Made by a program: the position numbers and the translations under genes. Source: Choanephora cucurbitarum (taxonomy: Eukaryota; Mucoromycota; Mucoromycetes; Mucorales; Choanephoraceae). Taken from it: a stretch of 64,000 nucleotides of DNA. The stretch covers positions 248,001-312,000 of the forward strand of contig JAIWNI010000012.1 of assembly GCA_025331435.1 (NCBI GenBank), given 5' to 3'. Below, piece by piece: positions 34,049 to 44,489 of this stretch. Every line of letters begins with the position of its first letter. Positions within the stretch are counted from its first letter, which is position 1. Below the pieces are notes generated by a model. That model was not told where the DNA came from. It saw only the letters and a program-made list of their open reading frames with translations, and did not search any database.

Positions 34049-36882
34049 TTAGAAGTTTTCATCTTCTAGTTTGGACTGAGGCTTGCTTTTACCATGTCCG
34101 AACCCAAAAGCAGACGTCAAGTCTTCAGGATCCATTCTATAGAGAACATGAGTATCAACAACTCTAGACATTTATCAACACTTACTCTCTAAACTCATAA
34201 TGGCCTTCTCCATCAAATCTCAAGAGGTATTCATGATGACGAATCAAAGATGTTCTAATAGGCTACTTTAGTCTTTTTTGTGTTTTCATATAGTTCAATA
34301 GACTTACCTATGAGATACAGTGAAGAGGGTGATACCTTCTTTGCGAGCATGTTCATACATGATAGCTTCGATATCAACACTCACTGCACTTGTACATTCA
34401 TCCAAAATAGCCTATAGTCATCGTTAATCATGGATACAATCTTTGCATGTTGAACTTACAAATTGTGGTTTATGGTAGAACAAACGAGCCATGGCCACTC
34501 TCTGCTTCTCTCCTCCTGAAAGTACATCAGCCCAATCCTGAACAGCATCCCAACCACCTTCACGTTCGACCAAGTAACCCAAATGTACTGTATCCAAAAG
34601 CTTCATAAGGGCATCATCACTGTATCCTTTCGATTCAGCTTCAGCACGCGTATCAGGATAGATGACTTGATCTCTAAAGGTACCCAGGGGAAGGTAAGGC
34701 TTCTGAGGAACATAGAACAGTTTGTTGGGTGCAGGCTTGGTCAGGTTACCACCAAACAAGGGCCAGAGATCACCCAAAATACGGAAGAGAGAACTCTTAC
34801 CACAGCCATTGGGTCCAGAGATCAGACAGTTCATGCCGGTGCTTACCTTAAAGGACAGGTCCTTCAGTAAGACATCACTGTTTGGTGTGACAATAGGTAC
34901 TTTATCAAACACGATGACACCATCACGAATTAAGACTTTGCCCTTGGTGTTGTTGGTATCGACCATCTTGCTCTTGACACCGCCACTGTTTTCTTCTGTT
35001 GTCATCATGGTACGCTTGTATTTACCATGACGTACATCCCTCAATACATCAAATAGTTCAGCTACACGAGACTAAATAAATAAAAAATAAGGTCAAAAAC
35101 TTTGCTTTTTTTTTTGAGAGAGAGTGTGTGTACGTACTGTATAACCAGCAAAACGAGTTAAATCACGACCTGTCAAGATAAGTCGACCGACGGCCTGTGA
35201 CAAATTGATCAAATAACTTGCTATTGTATTAAAAAGAAAAATAAGGTCAATAGAGGTGTATATCATCTTAAACTGATTACTTTACAGTTTCTAGAATAAT
35301 CTTCCATCAATTTGGTTGGATCAGTATCAACACCCATATGCTTTGTAGCTAATAGATCAAGTTAGTCTCATTTCGCTTTTCTTTTTTTTTTATAGACAAA
35401 TTACCATATCGAGGATCAAAGACAGGTCTAGCCAATAAACTACATTTGAAGGTGAATAGAGAGCATTTCAATAAACCATAAGCCTACTTACTAATATGCT
35501 GTCATTGTAGCGCAATACTTGACGAGAACAGAATCAAAAATGCCATTAAGGAAACGAAGGGTATAGACTTTACGAACATGGTTTGAGATCTTTTCAAATG
35601 TATTATTGACAACTTCCTTTTCACGCTCGCCACCACGGTAAAAGGCAATTTCTTCAGAGTGGGTAATGATACGTGACTATCGTATGCTGTTAGACCAACC
35701 TATTCTGTAAAACGATACAATTACTTACATGTGTGAATCGGAAATCACCTTCTAACTTTTGTTCAATAGCAGTGTCTATACATAGGCATAAGCTCAGAAT
35801 TCTTGTTTATACAATAAACTTACATCGACCAAATGGAGGTGAGAATGCTCGAAGCAAGACACCAGATAAAACAAAATAAGCAATCATAAAGAAAGGAGCT
35901 TCATTACCACTATTGTTTCATGTGTTAGTTCCAAAGAGGTGAGACAATCCCTATCATCACTTACATAGCTTCACCTAATTTATAAGCAAATAAGAATATA
36001 TCAACTACAGGTTTTGCAATATCAGAGTAGAGATGTGACAGATTTTCCGAAAACTTGTCAATGTCTTGTGTCAATAACTGGTCTGCATTCTGAAGTCTGT
36101 TATCAAGATTGGAGATCTTGTAGAAAGTAATGCCGTCTAGATATTGGTTGTGTGCATGCTATTTCATCCTTGGGTTGGTTTCCTGTCAATTTTCTTTTTC
36201 ATTCCTACTTACTTTTGTTAGGCGTTCACGGAAACTCAATGCAAGAGCATTGATGGTCAATTTAAGGGAATTGTTAACAATACTCATTGGCCACTAAGAA
36301 GAAAAATTGGGTTAGTCCATGTACGACCCCCGCTTATAAGCAAACATTACCATCATAATACCAAACTCTATAATGGCTCTAGCAATAAATTCCTTTTTGT
36401 TTCGTGATACAATTGATTTCACAACCGAACTATCAACGCAAGTCAGAATCCTATTTTTTTTTTTCTTCTTTTCTTTTCTTCTTATTTTTACCCATTAAAT
36501 CCAGAAAACCAAATATCCAACCATGTTCGAGCAATAAGAACAGAGGCTAATATAACCAATAATCCTGATTCTTTCGAAAAGACACCTAGTTTGTAGAAAA
36601 AAAAAAAGAAAATGAGAAAACACAACCTATCTCTTTCTCTCTTTTCTCTACTTTACCTGGAATACAGATAGGCAAAAGCTTTTTCATTTGTTCGAAGAAA
36701 TCTGCATTCACACCGACTTTTCTATGTTTCTTTTTGTTTTGTTGTACGTTGGCATTTTTATTGTTGCCTTGAATGTTCAGCTTGAACTGCTTTCTTGCTT
36801 TGTAAATTGCATAAACCAAAGAAATCACAAGTACTCCAGACAAGGGTTTTTTAGAGCCTAAGCTTGAAAATGCGTTGGCCAT
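34049..36882 (-). CDS. Peroxisomal ABC half-transporter, subfamily D, about 15 exons
   Basis: Imports long-chain acyl-CoA or fatty acids into peroxisomes as a dimer (Pxa1/Pxa2, ABCD1-3 family). Exon limits read by eye are approximately 36656-36882, 36493-36585, 36351-36429, 36213-36293, 35966-36160, 35825-35909, 35731-35775, 35493-35677, 35404-35438, 35288-35349, 35138-35220, 34460-35071, 34308-34411, 34186-34254 and 34049-34136, about 680 residues. The membrane half carries [13 protein letters not shown] and the family motif EEIAFYRGG. The nucleotide-binding domain has Walker [10 protein letters not shown], signature LSGGEKQR and Walker [10 protein letters not shown], followed by ITLFTVSHR. 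All ATPase motifs are intact. It cannot be decided here whether it is the Pxa1 or Pxa2 partner. It is functionally linked to the thiolase at 15.3 kb. Confidence 0.92.
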
Positions 36883-37360
36883 AGCTAATAAATTGAAAAA
36901 AAGGAGAAGCTATGTTAAGGAGCTGTAAAAAAAGAGAAAGAGGAAAAAAGAAAAAAAAATATTAAAAGAAAGAAAGAAAATATGGAAAAACATAAAATAA
37001 AAGGCATTATTAATATGTAATATGCGAGGGGCTTTTGTCTACTTGTGATTGGACCTTTCAAAGTGTGGAGAAGAATAATCATTACAAATTGAATTTCTTC
37101 AAGTGGGAAAAAATTTTCCTCCTTCTAAACCATGTTGGCTGAGTTAAAGATGATGGTCTAGGTGAAGGTATTGGCAAGTGATTTTGTCAGTCGCTTATTG
37201 CTTGATTAAGAGAGCTCTTGTAGTCGACAGAGCCAATTTTTCTGCTTAGAGTAGATACCAGTAACAAGATTAAAACAGGCAACATTCTACCATAAAATAA
37301 TATTATTCTTTCAGAAAGCGACATAATTTATGATCAGAGCAATAGAAGAAAAAAGAAGTA
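36883..37360. other. Intergenic region upstream of the ABC transporter
   Basis: AT-rich sequence with an A-rich tract at 36920-37000. It ends where the second 854-bp repeat copy begins. No gene is visible. Confidence 0.5.
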
Positions 37361-38214
37361 AACTTCATCATAACGTCAACTTGTCTTTCACAACAAAAGA
37401 TGGGGACGATCAAACTTAGTTAAGTATAAAAAAAGAAAGAAAGACAAAACAGTTTATCCATCCCCACAGTTTACTCGGAAAGGAAGATTAAAAGAGAGAA
37501 GTGGCAATCATGGGAGGGGAAGGAGACGGAAGAGTGTTTGATTCTAATGGTGTTTGCGGTCTTGTCAATGAGGCTTTTGACAAGCAGCATTGTACTTGGA
37601 AACAAGCAAAAGTCAACATAATCACAGGGCAAGGTGAATTGTCCCCCTCCCCCTTGTACACAAACAAAGCGCTACGCAGCTTCTTTGTACAGATCAAGTG
37701 TGTACACTTGGCATTTGTCACCTTCTATTAACATGCTGCAAGCTTGGGGGTTGGCAACGCCAAAGGCAACAAGGTTGTCAAGAACCATCTTTACCTTCAT
37801 ATGCAAGGTTGCACTTGTCACTGATGATCCAGGATGATCTTGTTCCTTTGTTCTTGACTTTGACAACAGATACATTGAACTGCTCTAAATCTGAGGCAAA
37901 GCACAATACAAAATCAAGCTTGATTAAGCACAAAACTGGTCTTGTGGTCATTGTTGAACAATCGAGGTATCCTAATTGTTTGATATGAATGAAGTTGCTA
38001 AGCCATCTTTTTGTCTATTCTTTGCACATCAAATGCTTGCCAGGCATGAACATATATTCTAGCACAGCTGAGGAAAGCGTCAAAGAGAGTAACAAGATTT
38101 TGAGCGACTAACGTGTCCTCAGTCGAAAGGCTTATGTGCCAGTTTAGGCATGTCAAGGCCATTGCTCGCAGCAGCTTAACCGTTTTTTTCTCTTTCATGG
38201 TCTTGGCCTCCAAC
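37361..38214. repeat. 854-bp near-identical repeat, copy 2
   Basis: Second copy of the segment 20059-20912, same orientation and length, one difference seen by eye. Identity stops abruptly at the CCAACT of the linker coding sequence, where the two copies continue with related but clearly diverged sequence. Confidence 0.9.
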
Positions 38215-38335
38215 TTGTTTAGAACATATGGGTCTCATTGTTGAGGTTTTCTTCTTTGTTTGATCAATTTTTTAGAGTGATGAAATCATGTTTAAGTACT
38301 TTGAGATAGCTTAGAATTATAATAATTACCTTTAC
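37495..38335 (-). pseudogene. Degenerate PD-(D/E)XK-like gene, copy 2
   Basis: Carries the same broken frames and the same stops as copy 1 over the shared 854 bp. Upstream on the minus strand, DPYVLNKLEAKTM replaces NEVYLLLNELEAKTM of copy 1, and an acceptor-like TTTTTTAG near 38272 matches the position of the intron before the charged linker. The flanking part therefore descends from a separate paralogue, while the shared part has been homogenised. Confidence 0.5.
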
Positions 38336-38615
38336 CGCCTTTCTGTAGTGAACTGCAAGGTCATCCTCGACCTCAATGGCCTCTCGCAAACTAATTCAGT
38401 AAGGTATTTTGGTATGATGTAAGGAAGAAGTTATAAGAGAGACAAAAAAGTAAATGTTTTCTTGGGATTGGTTAATGAAATCTTGTTGACAAGAGAAATT
38501 CTGACTTTCACGTGCATTTATAGTAGCAGACGTTACAGATTATTTTTGATGTCCACAGTTGCTATATGTGATTGATTGTTACTGCGGTGATGATCAGTTA
38601 TACAGTCAAACCTAT

Positions 38616-38835
38616 AACCAGGTTGCCGAAGCGAAGACAAAAGATGTGGTGTTAGCTCTCCGAGTCACGCTTTTATTTTCAGTAATTCTATTTTTTAAGT
38701 TTTTCTCTTTATATCTTTCTAATCTAAGCATAGTAATAATTATTTCAAAAAATTGATTTTGCTAAACTTCTTTAAATACGTGAGCCATGGGTGGGACCAT
38801 ACCACATCTTTCGTCTTCGCTTCGGCAACCTGGTT
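38616..38835. repeat. 35-bp inverted repeat at the 3' end of the DIRS element
   Basis: The sequence at 38616-38650 (starting AACCAGGTTGCCGAAGCGAA) is the reverse complement of 38801-38835 with one mismatch. The arms are separated by 150 bp. A further perfect 8-bp hairpin (ATTGTGGT with ACCACAAT) follows at 38836-38859. The right arm lies within the recombinase C-terminal codons. Confidence 0.85.
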
Positions 38836-41800
38836 ATTGTGGTTCGTTCCTACCACAATAGTCGTTGCCTCCGCTTCGACTCCAGATGTGGTATCCTTCT
38901 CCGTTGTTGTCAATTTTTGAACTATCCCAGCATTAATCGAATGTTGGTTGTTGGGCATAAAATAATACTTTTCGAAAGTGTCACTTGTCAGACTCCAGTT
39001 TGCTTGCTTCTTTACTTCTAATATGGAAGCACCTGTCTTAACTGCCTTTGTTGCTGCAGCTGATCGGAAGCTATGTGCCTTAAAGACCCTAGTATCAACG
39101 TTCACTTCCTTGAGTATCTCTTTCAACCAGGATGCAATGGTCTTCTCGCTAGTGGATGGGGGGAGTGTTTCTCATGGTTGAGATATGTCCAGAATACATT
39201 TTTGCTACCATTCTTTTGTAATCGTAAACCTTCTGTTTTCTTGAGGAAAACTGAAGTAGTCCTGACTGGGCACAATTCTCTGTGCTCTTCTGGAAGATAG
39301 CCCACATGGGATACCTTCATCTGTCCCTCTTTCGGTTCTCTGAAGAAAATTGAAAGACCCTCTTCTTTTACCATTATGTCTGTCGTGTTAAGTCTTCCAA
39401 TATCGCTTCTTGGCCTGCCTATGGTGGCTATACACAATAATATGATAGTCTTCAATTGCAACTTGTGAAGGTTCAGTTGCTCGTTCGTACCCCAGGTAAG
39501 GACATAGTTGGTGACTGTGCTTACATCCCATACCTGTAACTTAGAAAGAGCTTCTTTCTCAGGAACTGTTGATTTTCGCTTAGCCTTGAAGAATTGTTTG
39601 AGTAAAGGTTGTTGCGAGAGATTAATGTCGTCCGGATATAATACGCTAAACACCGACTGCATTGCTGATCTGTAAATATTCAATTGAGATGACGAGAGAT
39701 GCTTTTTCTCTATGAAAAACTCCAAGAGTATTTTGTGTCCTGTATCCAATGGGGCTATAACCCTGGCTTTAATAATAGTCTACCCGCTGCTTCCAAGCAT
39801 AGTTACAGTAATACCCCGCAATAACGGTATCAATAGTGCATGGTTTTGGTGCCGTACAAACCTGAGATTGCAGTTACGTTAGGTATACACTTTTCACATT
39901 ATATCATTGGTTCCTTCTCGATCAAAGCAGGGTAAGAGAAGACGAAATTTTTGCAACAATGGATAACTATGCATCCATACTGAATTCCATTATTACGGGG
40001 TAGTACTGTATAACTCCTACAAGTTTTCTCTCTAAGTTCCTTTTCCAAGTACTGCTGGGAGGCTTGGCTCAACATTTGACTCTTCTGGTATTCCTTGATA
40101 ATAGCCATGCGGTCATTTTCCATCGTCCTATGTTGAACATCAAAGGGTTGTTGACATGCTTCATGTTGAGTAGAGTCGGGAGCTTTGGTGTTCAGTCTGT
40201 CCGCAAAGGCATCGATCGTTAATGAACCCCATTGGCGGTTGATTGTCTTGAAATTTTTTGAGACATTTGTGCATTATAAATTAGATTGGGGGCCTTCGGT
40301 GATGTTACCTGCTGAGCCAATCTGCTTGTATATTCTCTCTTCCTGGGATGTGTTTGTATTCCACCTCCAGGCTGAACTTGTTGCATATCTCCTGGATTTT
40401 CACTGCAAGCAGTTGTAGTGTCGTCGAGGCTGTACCCCCTGATTTGCTGCTGTATTTCAATGCGGTCATGTTGTCGGTAAATATTTTCATGCTGCAATTC
40501 TTGAACTCCTTGGAGTGTAGTTGACGTGCAAAGTAAATGGCTTTTAGTTCTCTCGCATTGATGGAAAAGTTGCTCTCCTCTGCAGTCCATGCCCCCCGTA
40601 GCCTGGATCGTTGGCGAGATCGCTCCCCAACCCAGATCGGATGCATCGACATAGATGTAGATGGGCTTCTTGGTACTCCAAATCATCTTTCAAATGCGAA
40701 GGCCATTCTTCTTGATCATCCATTGTGTCCACCACAGAAGTTCTCCCTTGCTTTCTGTAGATAACGACATTTGTGCATCCCAATTCTGACGACATCTGTT
40801 GAGCGCCATGGCTAAATCCCTTTGCATATGGCGAATATGCAACAAAGATTCTCCCATTGCCAGGATCATGGATGCCATTTTCCCCATAAGACTGGCATAT
40901 CAGCGGCAATTGTATTGATGGGTTGAGTTTTCAGTGCTTGTCTGATACGGCTCATCAGTTTTGCAATCTTCCCAGGAACTTGGATCTTCATTGTCTTGGT
41001 ATTGAGTTCGAAATCTAGGAATTTCTGCTGTTGTAAAGGTGTTAAACTGCTCTTCTTAAAATTGATCAGAAGCCCCAAATTATCCAAATGTGACAATACT
41101 TGTTGGGTCTGTTCTTTGGTTTTTTCCATTGTGGACCCGAGTATACATATATCTTCCAAGTAGTACACCATGCGGATTCCCGTCTATCTCAGTGGTTCGA
41201 TTGCAAATCTCATTAGCTTGCTGAACACCCTTGGGCTCACGCTCATTCCAAAAGATAAAGCCCTGTACATGTATACAATCCCTTTGTTCTGAAAAGTTAG
41301 GTATTTCTTCTAGTTGGCATGGATCGGAGTAACTACATAAGCATCCTTCAGATCTACTTTGCAGATATAATCGTGTTTCTCTATAATTTTTCAGAGTACT
41401 GGGACCTCCTTCATCTTGAAATGATGGCCTTGTGTGTAATTGTTTATCCACTGGCAGTCTAAGATTGGGTGTCCTTTGAATTGTGAAAAAGTTGGATAGA
41501 TAATATTTGCTCTGTGTGGGTGAGATTTCGATAATCCCTGCTTGAAGGAATTTTTTCGCTAGTTCGTTGGCTGCCAACTGTTCGATCTAGTTCAGGTTGA
41601 TTCGATGTAATCTCCATACCATAGTTTTCTTTGCGAGCTGTATCTGATAGCCTTCTGTGGCAACTGTCAAAGGTTATGAATGTTTTGTGATGGATCGCTA
41701 TTGTTGAACGAATTTTTGCAGTCCCCCGCCTGATGCTATTCCATCTGTGGGAATACTCTAGTTGGCTGTGGAAGTTATTGGTTGTTTGTGGCGTTGTTGT

Positions 41801-42715
41801 TGGCCTGGTGAGGCTGTAGGTTGTGGGAAATGCTTTTGTAATTGTTCTGAGAACTGTTCCATTTCTGATGTGTTCCCTGCCCAAAAAAGGATTCTCGCGA
41901 TCCATTGCCTCTACCATACTTGTTGCCTCTGCCTCCCTTTGGTTGCCTTTAAATCCATTTCCTTTACTATATACTCTATTTCAACTAGCCTAGTTAATCA
42001 GTTTTTGTTTAAATATCGCTTTAGGATAATTGGAGAGGAATTCGTCACCGTAAACATTCTTTGTCTTGGAATCTTCGTCTGCCGATTCCAAATGTTTGAT
42101 AGTGATTGGGATTTTGAGAGCTTTGTCTGAGAATTCTTTTGCTTTAGCGGTAGTGAATCCTAAAATTTGCCAAGCATTTGCTTTGTTCCATACATTTTTA
42201 ATAATGGTCTTTGCTTCTATTTGAACAACTGCTTTCCCCAAAATATATTGTAGCTGTTCGAAAATTTCTATTGCCACTCTGGCTTGAAATCTACTGTTTT
42301 CTGTAATTTTATGAATGGAGTTGACGACCAAAGTAGTTTCTGTTAAATGCTTTTTGAGGAGAGGGAGGATGGTCTTGTTGATTTTTTCTGGGGTTGTCCA
42401 TGTGTCCAAAGCATATCGCTGTGTGTCCCGCTTGAACCTTCTAAAGATCTTTTGTAATTGATGTGACGAGGTGTTTGCCAATGCACCAGAAATTTCCAGT
42501 GATATTTCCACTCCATTGGCTCTTTCCTCTTTCTCATTATCGATCTGTTGAACAACGTTTTGGATAATTGCTTCCATTTTGTATGTTCGTTCATTTTCGC
42601 TGATGTTGATATCACTCATAGTTTGTCCACGAATGCGCGGCTTTTGAAGGCATAAAGGGAAGAAAGGGATCACAAGTATATTTTTTATTTTATTATATCT
42701 TTTTTAGCCTATTAA
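38616..42715 (-). mobile_element. DIRS-type tyrosine-recombinase retrotransposon, decayed
   Basis: Order on the minus strand: a gag-like ORF (42615-41990), reverse transcriptase (about 41917-40866 in shifted frames), RNase H (about 40686-40305), and tyrosine recombinase (39749-38740 in two frames). The RT pieces include AGIIEISPTQSKYYLSNFF and YLEDICILGS, where the usual catalytic YLDD reads YLED. RNase H shows YVDASDLGWG and FTDNMTALKY. The recombinase shows GRPRSDIGRL and, further on, AHSFRSAAATKA ending in FEKYYF, which supplies the catalytic Arg, His-Arg and Tyr. Several frameshifts (near 41460, 40870, 40690, 39125) make it inactive. The outer limits are estimates: the left one rests on the inverted repeat at 38616, the right one on shared sequence with the fragment at 14.3-15.1 kb. 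Confidence 0.85.
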
Positions 42716-43600
42716 TACATTGCAATCCGAGTCAGAGTCAACAAGAATTGTTAAAGGAATGAGTCGGTTTTTTTTCTCATATACCTCATCAAATTTCAAT
42801 AGGATTTATCTTCTGGTCTTTTACTTTGATTCTATCCTATTCGGATTTCTATAGTCTTTACGGTTTTACGTTTTCTTTATCCTTTTGTGTCTTTTTTCTA
42901 GCTAACTAACCAAGTCTGCTATATAATACTACCGTAGCTAATCTCTGAGCAACCAAGTCATTATTTGAATTGCTCTTCTTTACTTTTAAATAAGTCTGCT
43001 TTTAAAACTATCATCGTTCTTCGAATAGACAAGTCCTCCAGAATTAACATATTTTTTGTTACAGCCTACAAGATAAACAAGTCTGCTCTTAAGATTACCT
43101 TAGTTGTTTTATCGCATTTATATTTGAACAGCCAAGTCTTTTACTGATTTAACATATTCAGATATTTTATAAAGCTAAACAAGTCTTGTGATCAAACCAT
43201 CTCATTGTTCTAACTACCAAGCTTTTAAGTCACAACCCATAACTAATAGTTCTAACATTTCACAGAATAACCAAGGACGTCTTCGAATACTTTGTTTCTT
43301 CTTTTTGCCTTACATTCGTTTTATCTAAAAAGCACTTTGTACGAATCTTCAATCTTCTTCAAACTTGTGTTGCTACTTTACAGTCAACCAAAGAAAGTTT
43401 TATGTGATTTCAAATTCGGACATGGTCTTCTCAACGATCATAACTATGTTAACAATCTTACTTCTTGTTTCAGGAGTTAAGCGAGACATTTTAATCGTTC
43501 TTTTTATTGTTGTTTGTTAGAAATAAAAAGAGTTTGTATAGCAATGTTTAAAGGATGAACCTTCATCAAAAATATTTCGAGATTTGAAATCACACAAAAC
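42716..43600. repeat. Irregular array of a CAAGTC-containing motif in an otherwise empty region
   Basis: Between about 42908 and 43280 the motif (A/C)CAAGTC, often followed by TGCT(C/T)TTAA, recurs about nine times, with AAGTC at 42912, 42955, 42992, 43031, 43079, 43134, 43181 and 43227 and a variant near 43272. The spacing is 37-55 bp. It looks like a degenerate tandem array. No gene is visible from 42716 to 43600. Confidence 0.45.
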
Positions 43601-43623
43601 TTTCTTTGGTTGACTGTAGTTCA

Positions 43624-44340
43624 CTACAGCAGGCGGTCAAGAGGCTCCTGGCTACAAGAGTCAACCAGTGCACAGTATCTGGTAGTAGTAAAGCATCGAT
43701 CAAGCAGAGGGTGCTTCATGTCTTTGCTTAAAAGACAAATTCCAGAAAGAGACAACAACACAACGAGATCATTCTTTAAGAGCAAGGTGCCCTTGCATCT
43801 TTTGGTCAATTTAAGAGATTCATCTTGGAACTGCTTGAAATCGGGTAAAATGTCTTTACCTTGTACAAGCCATCAATCAGAAGATCGGTATGCATCGATT
43901 TTGAAGTCATCAATCTTGATATAGTCAAACTCTCGCTTAAGACCAGAGAAGGTGGTGCTGCTTGCAATGGTTTCGTTTTCCTGTTCACTTTTAGACTGAG
44001 TGTCTTCTGGTTTTTTACTCTTTTCAAGCTTGATCAGGTCAATGATAGGTACCCATTCTTCAGCATTGGTTCCCAAGAGGTCTTCATCTTTACCAATCTC
44101 AGGCTTGTTCTGCTTCAAAGCCGAAAGCATGGCTTCTTGCCACACACTACAGTGCAGCTTAAAACTCAGCTTTTCATTGTGCTCACACACAGCTGGTAAT
44201 GTGCTGGTGAACAGCCACCACACAACTAAGAATTGAGATGCTGTTTCTATTGGGTGGCCGTAGTTTAAAGAACAAAGAGAAGGTCTACACAAAGTCTGAA
44301 GACGATCGGTAATGGTGAGATTGACAAGGTTTTTTTTTTG
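43624..44340 (-). pseudogene. Unrecognised protein gene fragment, one in-frame stop, cut at its 5' end
   Basis: One minus-strand frame is open from about 44338 down to 43624, except for TGA at 43873-43875. It reads NLVNLTITDRLQ, then LCRPSLCSLNYGHPIETASQ, an Ala/Trp-rich segment, a Lys/Glu/Ser-rich stretch (LEKSKKPEDTQSKSEQEN), and after the stop WLVQGKDILPDFKQFQDES. No domain is recognised. The frame is still open where the left inverted repeat of the MULE-like element begins, so the insertion probably removed or displaced the 5' exons. A GTAAAG just after the stop could alternatively be a splice donor. Confidence 0.4.
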
Positions 44341-44376
44341 AAGAGGGCAGATAAAACATGTGGGTGGGTGCCGTAT

Positions 44377-44395
44377 AAAACCTGCGTACCCGGAG
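44377..44395 (+). repeat. Left inverted repeat of the MULE-like element
   Basis: TAAAACCTGCGTACCCGGA; partner at 48006-48024. Confidence 0.6.
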
Positions 44396-44489
44396 CTTGA
44401 ATAGTACTCATCAAGCCACAGAGTCAGAAATTACATTTTACACTTTTTCATCTTTTTTGCTCTATGATAAACCACACTCGAATCATGAA

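Noticed and set aside
34583..35030. Plus-strand frames inside the ABC transporter
   Set aside because: Complement of the nucleotide-binding domain exon; shadows of a secure gene.
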